A DNA stretch of 64,000 bases from Actinomadura opuntiae. Its GTDB lineage: Bacteria; Actinomycetota; Actinomycetes; Streptosporangiales; Streptosporangiaceae. The stretch's first letter is position 1; every line of letters starts with the position of its first letter. The notes beneath the pieces were generated by a model. It saw only the letters and a list, made by a program, of their open reading frames with translations, did not search any database and was not told the origin of the DNA. Below, in pieces: positions 55,226 to 63,847 of this stretch. A program made the translations under genes and the position numbers. The stretch spans positions 1 to 64,000 of the forward strand of contig NZ_JASNWF010000013.1 of NCBI RefSeq assembly GCF_030283205.1, written 5' to 3'.

Positions 55226-57328
55226 TCACGGCTCGGGCTGGTCGGCGGCGGGTTCGGCGGCGGGCTCGGCGGCCCGCCCGGCGGGCCTGCGCGCGCGGTC
55301 GGCGGCGAGCCGGTCGCGTTCGGCGAGCTTGGCCAGCCGCGCGTTGTAGGCGGCGAGCTCGTCCTCCTCGCCGCCGACCTCGCCGCGGGCGGTGCGCTCG
55401 GCGGCGCGGTCGGCCTTGCGGTCCATCCGGCGGGCCTGCCGCTGGTCGTCGGCGTACCACTGGAACGCCATCACCAGCAGGACGACGAACGTCGGCACCT
55501 CGCCGAACGCCCACGCGATCGACCCGGCGGTGTGCTGGTCGTGCAGGATCGTGGTGCCCCACGGCGGGTTGACGGCGTTGTACCAGCCGGGCGCGAGCGC
55601 CTGGTTGATGTTCATCAGCGCGATGCCGAAGAACGCGTGGAACGGCATGGTCACGAACAGCAGCAGCAGCCGCATCGGGTGCGGCAGCTGCCGGGGCGCC
55701 GGGTCCACGCCGAGCAGCACCCAGAAGAACAGGCAGCCGGACGCCAGGAAGTGCACCATCATCGCGATGTGCCCGAGGTGGTCCCGCATGAGGTCCTCGA
55801 ACAGCGGCGTGAAGTACAGGGCGAACGTGCTGCCCATGAACAGGATCGTGGCGAACGCCGGATGCGCGATGAACCGGACGAACCGGCTGTGCAGCATCAC
55901 GGTCAGCCATTCGCGCGGGCCGCGGTCGCCGCGGACCTTGGCGGGCTTCAGCGCGCGCAGCGCCAGCGTCGTCGGGGCGCCGACGACCAGGAAGATCGGC
56001 GTCAGCATGTTCAGCACCATGTGCTGCGCCATGTGCACGCTGAACAGGAGCGGCGCGTACCGGGCGACGCCCGTCTGGGTCACGACGACGATCGTCAGCA
56101 GCCCGAAGAACCAGGAGACGGTGCGGCCGACCGGCCAGGCGTCGCCGCGCCGCCGCAGCCGCAGCACGCCGGCCAGGTACAGCCCGCCGAGCACGATGAC
56201 GAGGACGGCGAAGAACAGGTCGAAGTGCCAGAGGGTCGCCAGCCGCTCCAGGTTGATGTGCGGCGGCATGTCGAAGCCGAGCTGCGTCTTGATCGCCGAC
56301 TCGGTGCCGGTCACCGGCGGCGGCGCGGTGCGGGCCAGCGCGACGGCCAGGCCCATGGTGGCGGCCATGACGGCGGCCTCGACGGTGGCGAAGCGGGCGA
56401 ACGCGCGGGGCTTGCGGTCGTGCAGCGCCGGCAGCGTCCGCTCGCGGTGCCACCAGCCGAACCAGCCGAGCACCGCCCACGCGACGATCTTGCCGAGCGC
56501 GAGCCGGCCGTAGTCGGTGGTGAGCAGCTCGGACGGGTCCGGCAGCCGGGAGACCACGTTGACCAGGCCGCTGGCGCCGACGGTGAGGTAGCACCACAGC
56601 GCCGCCCGGCTGTACCGCTCGGCCATGATCGGCAGCTTGTCGCGGCCGAGCAGCGCGTGGGCGCCGACGACCGCCAGGCCGCCGACCCACGGCGCGACCG
56701 CGGCCACGTGCAGCGCCACGCCGGTGACGGCGACCTCGTGGTTGGCCGCCGAGGCCGAGTGCCCGGTCAGCGGGGGCGGCAGCAGCGCGATCCCGGCCAT
56801 CGCCAGCAGCGCGAACGCGGCGGCGGGCGTGGTCGTCGTGCGCGCGAGCAGCGCCACGACCACGGCCAGCAGCACCACGATCATCAGCGCGGTGCCCTGC
56901 TCCAGCGAGCCGACGTAGCTGCTCAGCTCGTTGCCGCCGACGACGTCGGCGACCGGCTGGCCGAGCACGTCGGCGACGGTGAACACCAGCGTGGCCGCCG
57001 CGGCGGCGGCCCATCCGGTCGCCAGCCAGGACGCCGCGCGCAGGTAGCCGACCGAGTCCTTGGACAGCCGCGCCGCGTCCCGCGCGCCCTCGATGGGCAG
57101 CAGCGCGGAGCCGGCCATCAGCGCGCCGATGGTGAGGGCGGACAGCAGGTCCATCACCGTCCGCGACACCGGCAGCCCCCACCGGGTGGCGGCGCCGGCG
57201 TCCCCGATGCCGGGGATCACCTGCTCGGTGACCGCCCCGCCGAGGACGAGGGCCGCCACCAGGACGGCGGCCGCGGCGGCGAGCGCCCCCGCGGCGGCGC
57301 GCAGCACCCGCAGGCCGCCCTCACTCAC
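55226..57328 (-). CDS. CopD-CtaG fusion: copper resistance D / cytochrome c oxidase assembly protein
   Basis: 700 residues. The N-terminal half (about 1-350) is CopD-like with ~8 membrane helices (GHSASAANHEVAVTGVALHVAAVAPWVGGLAVVG with His metal ligands). The C-terminal half (about 355-620) is the caa3-type CtaG domain (HFDLFFAVLVIVLGGLYLAGV, SVHMAQHMVLNMLTPIFLVVGAP, HFLASGCLFFWVLLGVDP, MNINQALAPGW). A charged, Arg/Ala-rich tail ends it. This fusion is known in actinomycetes and delivers copper to cytochrome oxidase or exports copper. GTG start 57328. Lies just downstream of the small membrane protein at 57373. Confidence 0.92.
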   Translation of the reverse strand: MSEGGLRVLRAAAGALAAAAAVLVAALVLGGAVTEQVIPGIGDAGAATRWGLPVSRTVMDLLSALTIGALMAGSALLPIEGARDAARLSKDSVGYLRAASWLATGWAAAAAATLVFTVADVLGQPVADVVGGNELSSYVGSLEQGTALMIVVLLAVVVALLARTTTTPAAAFALLAMAGIALLPPPLTGHSASAANHEVAVTGVALHVAAVAPWVGGLAVVGAHALLGRDKLPIMAERYSRAALWCYLTVGASGLVNVVSRLPDPSELLTTDYGRLALGKIVAWAVLGWFGWWHRERTLPALHDRKPRAFARFATVEAAVMAATMGLAVALARTAPPPVTGTESAIKTQLGFDMPPHINLERLATLWHFDLFFAVLVIVLGGLYLAGVLRLRRRGDAWPVGRTVSWFFGLLTIVVVTQTGVARYAPLLFSVHMAQHMVLNMLTPIFLVVGAPTTLALRALKPAKVRGDRGPREWLTVMLHSRFVRFIAHPAFATILFMGSTFALYFTPLFEDLMRDHLGHIAMMVHFLASGCLFFWVLLGVDPAPRQLPHPMRLLLLFVTMPFHAFFGIALMNINQALAPGWYNAVNPPWGTTILHDQHTAGSIAWAFGEVPTFVVLLVMAFQWYADDQRQARRMDRKADRAAERTARGEVGGEEDELAAYNARLAKLAERDRLAADRARRPAGRAAEPAAEPAADQPEP

Positions 57329-57381
57329 CGGCGTTCCTCACTGACTGGCGTTCGCTCACTGGGGTTCCTCACTCACTTGCG
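57321..57381. repeat. Degenerate tandem repeat bridging a stop and a start codon
   Basis: About 3.5 imperfect copies of a 14-17-bp unit (plus strand TCACTCACCGGCGTTCC). On the minus strand each copy begins TGAGTGAG or similar. It contains the TGA stop of the gene at 57373 and the GTG start of the CopD-CtaG gene. Confidence 0.7.
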
Positions 57382-57717
57382 CCGGTCGCCCGGTGTCCGC
57401 GCCGGCGGGTACTTGCGCTGGGCCCGCTTGACGATCAGGAAGCCGATCCCGATCCCGACCAGCGCGCCGACGCCGATCAGCACCCAGGTGACCGCGGCGG
57501 AGCCGCCGTCCTTCTCGCCGTGGCGCTCGTCTCCGGCCTCGGCGGCGACGGCGGCCGGGCCGGACGGGGACGCACCGCCGCGGGCGTCCGCGAGGACCGT
57601 CCCCGCGGGCCGCGCTTCGGCGGAGGCGGGGAGGGCGGTCAGGGCGCCGAGCGCGGCGGCCAGGACGGCGACGAGACCGAGGCGGCGCAGGGACCTGCGG
57701 GACGTGCGGGTGCTCAT
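57373..57717 (-). CDS. Small secreted/membrane protein
   Basis: 114 residues. A twin-Arg/basic start (TRTSRRSLRRLGLVAVLAAALGALTALPASAEA) gives a cleavable signal peptide. A Gly/Ala/Glu-rich middle and one C-terminal membrane helix (AVTWVLIGVGALVGIGIGFLIVKRAQRKYPP) follow. No domain recognised. Its position directly before the CopD-CtaG gene (45 bp, joined by a repeat) suggests a role in the same copper or oxidase-related process; many CopD clusters also have a CopC or YcnI secreted protein, but this has no metal motif. Confidence 0.75.
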   Translation of the reverse strand: MSTRTSRRSLRRLGLVAVLAAALGALTALPASAEARPAGTVLADARGGASPSGPAAVAAEAGDERHGEKDGGSAAVTWVLIGVGALVGIGIGFLIVKRAQRKYPPARTPGDRRK

Positions 57718-57838
57718 GGGGCGGCCGGGTCCTCTACGTGGGATTCAGGGCCCTTCTAGCGTACTGACGCGGCCCCGGTGGCCCGTCCGGGGTCGCCGGA
57801 GCCCGGCACGGGGCCCCGTCCGGGCGTTCCCGCCGTGG

Positions 57839-59059
57839 TCACAGCGTCGTCAGCGCCTGATCGCGGCCGTGCGCCGCGAACTGGGCGCGCAGCGCCTCGG
57901 CGTGCGCGGCGGTCATCGGCTCGTAGGCGACGCGGCGTCCGGGACGCACCCATACCGGCTGCCCGTCCACCGGGTCCCACAGGGCGCGGCGCAGCGGCCG
58001 CTTGTGCACCTTGCCCGTCGCGGTCAGCGGCATCGGCCGGACGATCCGGACGAACCGCGGCGCCCACTTCGTCCCGAGGTCGGGCTGCGCGGCGAGGAAG
58101 TCCGCGAACTCCTCGGGGTCGAACGACGTGCCGTCGTGCAGCTCCAGCGCCGCCATCACCTGGTCGCCGGTGCGCGGGTCCGGGACCGGGTAGACCGCGC
58201 ACATCACCACGGCGGGCCAGCGGGCCAGGATCCGCTCGACCGGCGCGGCGGCGAAGTTCTCGCTGTCGACGCGCAGCCGGTCTGCGCCGCGTCCGGCGAA
58301 GTAGAAGTAGCCGGCCTCGTCGCGGTAGCCGAGGTCGCCGCTCCAGTACACGCCGTCGCGGACCCGTTCCGCGTCGCCCTCCGGGTCGTTGTAGTAGCCC
58401 TCGAAGGCGGCGCCGGCGCGGGGCCCGGCGAGCTCGCCGATCGCCTCCCCGGGGTTGAGCAGGCGGCCTGCGGCATCGAAGCGGGCGCGGGGGCACTCGG
58501 CGCCCGTGCCGGGGTCGAGGACGGCGACCTCGACGTCCGGCGGCGCCACGCCCAGCGCGTCGGGCGGCGCGTCCGGGGTCTTGCGCAGCGTGATCGCGCC
58601 CTCGCTGGACCCGTAGCCCTCGATGACGCGGCACCCGAACCGCCGCGCGAAACCGGCCATGTCCTGCGCGGACGCCTCGGTGCCGAACACGCATTGCAGC
58701 GTGTTGTCGTGGTCGTCGGGCCGCTCGGGGGTGGCCAGGATGTAGGCGAGGGCGCGGCCGACGTAGTTGAAGTAGGTCACCCCGAAGCGGCGCACGTCGG
58801 GCAGGAAGCCGGACGCGGAGAAGCGGCGCCGCAGCGCGACGGTGGCGCCGGCGTGCACGGCCATCGCGAGGTTGGCCATGACGGCGTTGCCGTGGAACAG
58901 CGGCATCGCGACGTAGGTGACCGAGTCCCGCTCGATCCCCATCATGGCGGACCGTTCCGCGATGGCGGCGAGGCGTCCCTGCCCGCACGCGACGGCCTTC
59001 GGCGCCCCGGTCGACCCGGAGGTGAACAGCGCTCGCCACGTCCGCGACACTGCCACCAA
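57839..59059 (-). pseudogene. Acyl-CoA synthetase lacking its N-terminus
   Basis: 406 residues in an open frame that begins inside the adenylation domain: the ATP-binding FTSGSTGAPKAVACG is only ~10 residues from the first codon, while full enzymes carry ~150 residues before it. The rest is normal: YGSSEGAITLRKTP, GELAGP, WSGDLGYRDEAGYFYFAGR and the C-terminal TATGKVHKRPLRRALW. The FadD17-like subgroup is suggested. An 18-bp operator palindrome touches the start, so the deletion removed everything between promoter and P-loop. Function as an acyl-CoA ligase is unlikely without the N-terminal subdomain. Confidence 0.72.
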
Positions 59060-59072
59060 GCATTCGCTTGGT
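59055..59072. promoter_or_regulatory. Operator palindrome ACCAAGC-ATTC-GCTTGGT
   Basis: Perfect 7-bp inverted repeat with a 4-bp spacer at the start of the truncated acyl-CoA synthetase. CCAAGC/GCTTGG palindromes of this kind are familiar as TetR operators of fatty-acid or steroid catabolic genes in actinomycetes. It overlaps the first codon region, so the original promoter is adjacent. Confidence 0.7.
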
Positions 59073-59084
59073 CAATGGGGCGGA

Positions 59085-60362
59085 TCAGCCGCACCCGCAG
59101 TCGCAGTCGCAGTCGCAGCAGTCACAGTCACAGCAGTCGCAATCGCAGCCGTCGCACCCGCAGTCGTCGCAGTGCCGGGTGCACCAGCAGCGGTCGCCGC
59201 AGGCCTTGCCGTGGTGCTCGCTCCATTCGGGCTGGAACACCCCGCAGGTGACGCAGACGACCGTGCCGGTGAAGCACGGGATCGGGAACCCCGGACGCCG
59301 GCCCCGCGGGCGGTGCCCGAAGTTCGCGCCACCGCCTCCCCCACCTCCCCCGCCGCCGTGCGGCGGGATCCAGCCGCCCCCGTCGCCGTACGCACCGCCG
59401 TGCTGCGGCGGGTACCCCGGCGGCGGATACGGGGCGTTCCCGTAGGGCGCCTGCGGACCCGGCTGCGGCCCCGGACCCGGCTGCGGCCCAGGACCCGGCG
59501 GCGGGTAGGCGGCGAAGACCCGGTCGACCGAACGGCGGACCTCCCGGTCAAGCAGCGCCCGGACGAGCCGCGGCCGCTCCAGTTCCAGGTCGGCCAGGGC
59601 CAGCCGCAGGCCGTGCAGCGCGTCGTCGGCGTACCGGCGCGCCTCGGCCGGCGTGGTGCCGGTGGCCAGGAGCAGGTTGAACGCGCCGGCCGCGTGGTCG
59701 TCCGCGACGTCCTCGACCGCGTCGATCAGGTGCGCGAGACGGCCGAAGTAGCGGCCCACCTCGGCGAGCGTCTCGGCGTTGCCCTCCTTGCCCGCGAGGA
59801 CGGCGGTGTGCGCGAACACGGCCGCGACGGCGGTCTCGGTGGGCTCGGTCAGGTCGAGCAGCCCGAGACCCGGCTCGGCCTCCAGGACGCCCTGCCGCGC
59901 GACGGCGTCCCGCAGCACCGACGGGTCGAACCCCACGGCGGCGCCCGTCCGCGCGCCCGCCGCGTCCCAGCGGGCGGCGGCCCGGCCCGCGGCGGCGGCC
60001 ACCAGCCGGCGCCCGTACGCGCCGTCGCCGTCCGCGACGTGGTCGCGGGTCTTGCCGGCGGCCAGCAGCAGCGACGCGGCCGCCGCCAGCCGCGCGCCCT
60101 CCGCCCGCGCGGCCACGACCTCAGCGGTCTTCATCCCGCGCAGCGCGCAGGGCCCCGCCTTGCGGCGCGGCGACAGCTCCGGCGCCTGCGCCTCCACCAG
60201 CACCGAGACCAGCAGCCCGTCGTAGTTGGTGACGATCCGCGCCGCCTGGCCGTGTTCGGCGCGCAGCGTCAGGCACAGTCCGCACAGGTGCGCCATCCAG
60301 TCCTTGAACAGCGACCCGCACAGCACGTGCTGGCACGGACGGACCACCCCGAACACCGGCAT
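59085..60362 (-). CDS. DUF5685 family protein with Pro/Gly linker and Cys-Asp repeat tail
   Basis: 425 residues. The N-terminal ~290 residues match DUF5685 (MPVFGVVRPCQHVL, WMAHLCGLCLTLRAEHGQAARIVTNYDGLLVSVL), with several conserved Cys. Helical core with LIDAVEDVADDHAAGAFNLLLATG. Then a Pro/Gly-rich linker (~290-355, ending in a run of about ten Gly), a CVTC/CGDRCWC zinc-like region, and a tail of alternating Cys and Asp: 17 Cys in the last ~40 residues. The tail would be a high-capacity metal-binding site or an extreme low-complexity expansion. Function of the family is unknown. ATG at 60362. Confidence 0.82.
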   Translation of the reverse strand: MPVFGVVRPCQHVLCGSLFKDWMAHLCGLCLTLRAEHGQAARIVTNYDGLLVSVLVEAQAPELSPRRKAGPCALRGMKTAEVVAARAEGARLAAAASLLLAAGKTRDHVADGDGAYGRRLVAAAAGRAAARWDAAGARTGAAVGFDPSVLRDAVARQGVLEAEPGLGLLDLTEPTETAVAAVFAHTAVLAGKEGNAETLAEVGRYFGRLAHLIDAVEDVADDHAAGAFNLLLATGTTPAEARRYADDALHGLRLALADLELERPRLVRALLDREVRRSVDRVFAAYPPPGPGPQPGPGPQPGPQAPYGNAPYPPPGYPPQHGGAYGDGGGWIPPHGGGGGGGGGGANFGHRPRGRRPGFPIPCFTGTVVCVTCGVFQPEWSEHHGKACGDRCWCTRHCDDCGCDGCDCDCCDCDCCDCDCDCGCG

Positions 60363-60449
60363 CTCCCCATCTCAGGCGACTCGCAGCATTATTCACGGAC
60401 GCGGCGTCACCCGGGATGGTTCGCCCAGGAAGATCGAGAATCGGCGGGA

Positions 60450-61745
60450 TCAGACCCCGACGCAGGTCAGGGCGCGGCGGTAGGCGGCCATCCGCGGCTC
60501 CTGCGTGCCGGTCTCGGCGAGCACCTCGGCGAGGTCGAACCACGCCTGCGCCGCCTCCCGCGAGGACTCCATGTCCTCCAGGCAGGTCGCGGCCCTGGTG
60601 AGCACCTCCACCGCGCGGTCGCGGTCGCCGAGCCGGACGCAGGCCTCGCCGAGCACGGTCAGCGCGCCGGCGGTGACCCGGCGCGGGGCGTCCCCGAGCA
60701 GCTCCAGCGCCTCCTCGGCCAGCCGCACCGCCTCGGCCGGGCGGCCGAGCGCGGTCTCGGCGCGGGCCAGCTCGGTCCGGCACCGGGCGACGTCGATCTC
60801 CCCGGCGGAGCCGGCGTTGATCTCGCCGCTCACCCGGGCCAGCAGCTCGCGGGCCTGCACCGCCTGGTCGGGCCGGGCGCGCAGCAGCAGCCCCGCGTAG
60901 ACCACCCGGAGCCGGTTGAGCTCGCGCGGGTCCTCGCCGTCGCCGGCCAGCATCAGCGCCCGCTCGGCGAGCGCGACGCCCTCCTCGTACTCGCCGCGGA
61001 TCTGGGCGACGTTGGCGGCCTCGGAGTAGGCGACGGTGCGGGCCCGCGCGCTGCCGATCCGCTCGGCCCGCTCGACCAGCTGGCCGGCCAGCTGCCGCGC
61101 CCGCACCAGGTCGCCGCGCTCGATGAAGGCGGCCAGCAGCGCCGCGCCGAGGTGCACGGCGGCGTCGGTGGAGTCGGCGCCGGTCGCGATGAGGTGCCGC
61201 AGCGCCTCCTCGGCGGCCTGCACGCCCGCGCTGATGTCGCCGCGCTCGCGCAGGCACCGGCTCAGCGCGACGTGCACCCGGGCCCAGTGGTCGAGGTCGG
61301 CCTCCGCGGAGGCCTCCTCCGTCAGCGCGCGCAGCCCGGCGATCGCCTCCTCCAGCTCGCCCGCGGCCTCCAGCGCGAGGGCGTGCCCCCACCGGGCCTG
61401 GTGCAGCATCTCCGGCAGCGCCACCGCGTCGGCGTTGGCCAGCACCTCGGCGAACCGGGCCCGCGCCTCGGCGGCGGCGCCGTTGCGCAGCGCGATCTCG
61501 GCATAGTCCAGGGTGACGCGCAGCTCGTCGACGACGTCCTCGCTGACGCCGCTGACGAGGTAGGTCGCCGAGCAGTTCAGCTTCACCGCGAGCAGGTCCA
61601 CCACGCTCGGCGCGGGCACCCGCTTGTCGCTCTCGATCAGCGAGATGTAGCTGTCGGACAGCTCGGGGAAGGCCAGCTGCGCCTGGCTCACGCCCTGCCG
61701 GATCCGCAGGGCGCGGATGCGCTGCCCCAGTGTCTCCCGGTCCAT
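60450..61745 (-). CDS. XRE-family HTH protein with TPR-like repeats
   Basis: 431 residues. The N-terminal HTH (about 8-60; GQRIRALRIRQGVSQAQLAFPELSDSYISLIESDKR) is followed by 9-10 helical TPR-like repeats (RFAEVLANADAVALPEMLHQARWGHALALEAAGELEEAIAGL; ARTVAYSEAANVAQIRGEYEEGVALAERAL). Matches actinobacterial regulators whose repeats bind peptides or protein partners. Lies 25 bp after the PucR-tail gene on the same strand, so co-transcription is likely. ATG at 61745. Confidence 0.88.
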   Translation of the reverse strand: MDRETLGQRIRALRIRQGVSQAQLAFPELSDSYISLIESDKRVPAPSVVDLLAVKLNCSATYLVSGVSEDVVDELRVTLDYAEIALRNGAAAEARARFAEVLANADAVALPEMLHQARWGHALALEAAGELEEAIAGLRALTEEASAEADLDHWARVHVALSRCLRERGDISAGVQAAEEALRHLIATGADSTDAAVHLGAALLAAFIERGDLVRARQLAGQLVERAERIGSARARTVAYSEAANVAQIRGEYEEGVALAERALMLAGDGEDPRELNRLRVVYAGLLLRARPDQAVQARELLARVSGEINAGSAGEIDVARCRTELARAETALGRPAEAVRLAEEALELLGDAPRRVTAGALTVLGEACVRLGDRDRAVEVLTRAATCLEDMESSREAAQAWFDLAEVLAETGTQEPRMAAYRRALTCVGV

Positions 61746-61769
61746 GTGACCCGCTCTTTCTCGTGGCGC

Positions 61770-62141
61770 CTACAGGGTTCTCGCCGGGCGCGTCGCGCGC
61801 AGGGCGAGGAAGAAGTCGACTCGGTCCTCAAGTGTGCCGAGATCCCGGCCGGTGAGGTCCTCGATTCGCCGGATTCGGTACCGAAGCGTGTTCACATGGA
61901 CGTGCAGCCGGGTCGCGCTCCGGCTCCACGACCCCGAGCAGGACAGGAACACCTCCAGGGTGTGCACGAGCTCGGCCTGCCTGCTGCTGTCGTACTCCTC
62001 CAGGGGGCCGAGCAGCCGTTCCCGGAACGACCAGCGCGTCCGCTCCGGGACGGCGGCCAGCAGCAGCGCGTAGGAGTCCGCGCCGGCGTCCCCGCACGGG
62101 TCGGGGGCCGGTGCGTCCACCGAGTCTCGCATTCGCACCAT
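61770..62141 (-). CDS. PucR C-terminal HTH protein (short)
   Basis: 123 residues. The C-terminal ~75 are the PucR/CdaR HTH_30 domain: LLGPLEEYDSSRQAELVHTLEVFLSC, SATRLHVHVNTLRYRIRRIEDLTGRDL. Full PucR regulators are 400-600 residues, with an N-terminal sensor; here only ~45 residues precede the HTH. It may be a truncated remnant or a stand-alone DNA-binding protein. It is divergent from the purine permease at 62267 (126 bp), which fits the classic role of PucR in purine use. ATG 62141 or 62132. Confidence 0.8.
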   Translation of the reverse strand: MVRMRDSVDAPAPDPCGDAGADSYALLLAAVPERTRWSFRERLLGPLEEYDSSRQAELVHTLEVFLSCSGSWSRSATRLHVHVNTLRYRIRRIEDLTGRDLGTLEDRVDFFLALRATRPARTL

Positions 62142-62266
62142 GGCAGGCTATAGCGGACCGTTCCCGTCACGCAGCGCTGACCCTGAATCACCTCGCGGCA
62201 CCGCCCGGCGGCTACCCTGTGCTCGCACTTTCCGGGAACGACGCTGGTGAAGGCGGAGCACGCGCG

Positions 62267-63712
62267 ATGTCCAAGATCAATACGGCGGAGGCCGGCGCAC
62301 CGCCGCCGGCCGGCGGGGGCGGGCCGCTGGAGCGGCTGTTCGACCTGTCCGCGCGGCGCACCACCGTGGCCCGCGAGCTGCGCGGCGGCGTCACCACGTT
62401 CTTCGCGATGGCCTACATCATCCTGCTGAACCCGATCATCCTCGGCGGGGCGAAGGACGTCACCGGCGCGACGCTGTCGATCCCGCAGCTGACCACGATG
62501 ACCGCGCTGTCCGCCGCGATCACCACGGTGATCATGGGACTGGTCGGGAACGCGCCGCTGGCGCTGGCGGCGGGCCTCGGCATCAACGCGGTGGTGGCCT
62601 TCCAGGCGGCGCCGGTGATGACCTGGCCGCAGGCGATGGGCCTGGTGGTGATCGAGGGCCTGATCATCGTGCTGCTGGCGCTCACCGGCGTCCGCGAGCG
62701 GATCATGAACTCGATCCCGCTGGCGCTCAAGCACGCGATCGCGGTCGGCATCGGCGCGTTCATCGCGCTGGTCGGGCTGTACGACTCCGGCTTCGTCACC
62801 TCCAGCAAGACCAGCCCGCCGCTGTCGCTCGGCACCGGTGGCCGGCTGGAGACCTGGCCGACGCTGGTGTTCGGGCTCACCCTGCTGCTGATGATCGTGC
62901 TGTACGTGCGCCGGGTGCCCGGCGCGATCCTGATCAGCATCGTCGCCGGCACCGTGCTCGCGGTGGTCGTCCAGTCCTACGCCTCGGTGCCGGACGGCGG
63001 CTGGGGCGTGGTCACCCCCGACCTGCCCGACAAGGTGTTCGCCGCCCCCGACTTCGGGCTGTTCGGCGAGGTGGACCTGTTCGGCGGGTTCGGCCGCGCG
63101 GGCGTGATCACCGCGCTGGTCGTGCTGTTCACCCTGGTGCTGTCGGGGTTCTTCGACGCGATGGGCACCATCCTCGGCATCAGCGACGAGGCCGGCCTGA
63201 CCAACGAGCGCGGCGAGGTGCCGCGGCTCGGCCGGATCCTGTCGGTGGACGGGCTGTCCGCCGCGCTCGGCGGCGTGACCAGCTCCTCGGCCAACACCGT
63301 GTTCGTGGAGTCGGCGGCGGGCGTCGGCGAGGGCGCCCGGACGGGCCTGGCCAACATCGCGACCGGCGTGCTGTTCGCGCTGACGCTGTTCCTCACCCCG
63401 CTCGCCGCGACCGTGCCCGCGCAGGCCGCCGCCCCCGCCCTGGTGGTGGTCGGCGCGCTGATGATGACGCAGGTCGCCAAGGTGACCTGGGACGACCTGG
63501 AGATCGCGATCCCGGCGTTCCTCACCATCGTGCTGATGCCGTTCACCTACTCGATCACCATCGGCATCGGCGGCGGGACGGTCACCTACGCGATCATCAA
63601 GCTGGCCCGCGGCGGGGTCCGCGAGGTGTCGGTGTGGCTGTGGCCCGTGGTGGTGCTGTTCCTGCTGTTCTTCGCGATCCACCCGGTCGAGACGTGGCTC
63701 GGGGTGAAGTAG
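62267..63712 (+). CDS. NCS2 family purine permease (guanine/hypoxanthine type)
   Basis: 481 residues with ~12-14 membrane helices. GVTTFFAMAYIILLNPIILGG, NAPLALAAGLGINAVVAF and the signature VLSGFFDAMGTILGISDEAGLTNERGEVPR...SSSANTVFVESAAGVGEGARTGLA match the AzgA/GhxP branch of NCS2. These import guanine, hypoxanthine or adenine with protons. ATG 62267 follows GGAG. Divergent from the PucR-tail gene, which suggests control by purines. Substrate within the purines is not certain. Confidence 0.93.
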   Translation: MSKINTAEAGAPPPAGGGGPLERLFDLSARRTTVARELRGGVTTFFAMAYIILLNPIILGGAKDVTGATLSIPQLTTMTALSAAITTVIMGLVGNAPLALAAGLGINAVVAFQAAPVMTWPQAMGLVVIEGLIIVLLALTGVRERIMNSIPLALKHAIAVGIGAFIALVGLYDSGFVTSSKTSPPLSLGTGGRLETWPTLVFGLTLLLMIVLYVRRVPGAILISIVAGTVLAVVVQSYASVPDGGWGVVTPDLPDKVFAAPDFGLFGEVDLFGGFGRAGVITALVVLFTLVLSGFFDAMGTILGISDEAGLTNERGEVPRLGRILSVDGLSAALGGVTSSSANTVFVESAAGVGEGARTGLANIATGVLFALTLFLTPLAATVPAQAAAPALVVVGALMMTQVAKVTWDDLEIAIPAFLTIVLMPFTYSITIGIGGGTVTYAIIKLARGGVREVSVWLWPVVVLFLLFFAIHPVETWLGVK

Positions 63713-63847
63713 GGGCCCGCGGCCGCGAGATTCTCACGGGAATGTCGGCCCATTTGAAAGTCTCGGACGCTCCGGCGGGTGTCAAATAGTGCCGTCATGG
63801 CGTAAGCAGAAGGTAGGGCCTTACCCCCCGGCGTGAAAGGCGTGGCT

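Noticed and set aside
59090..59160. Simple GCAGTCGCAGTCACAG-like repeat as a possible CRISPR or VNTR
   Set aside because: It has no spacers and lies inside the DUF5685 reading frame, where it codes for the Cys/Asp tail.
53576..59251. Very long plus-strand open frame across the two-component and CopD-CtaG genes
   Set aside because: Low-complexity composition and full overlap with well-recognised minus-strand genes; a shadow, not a giant gene.
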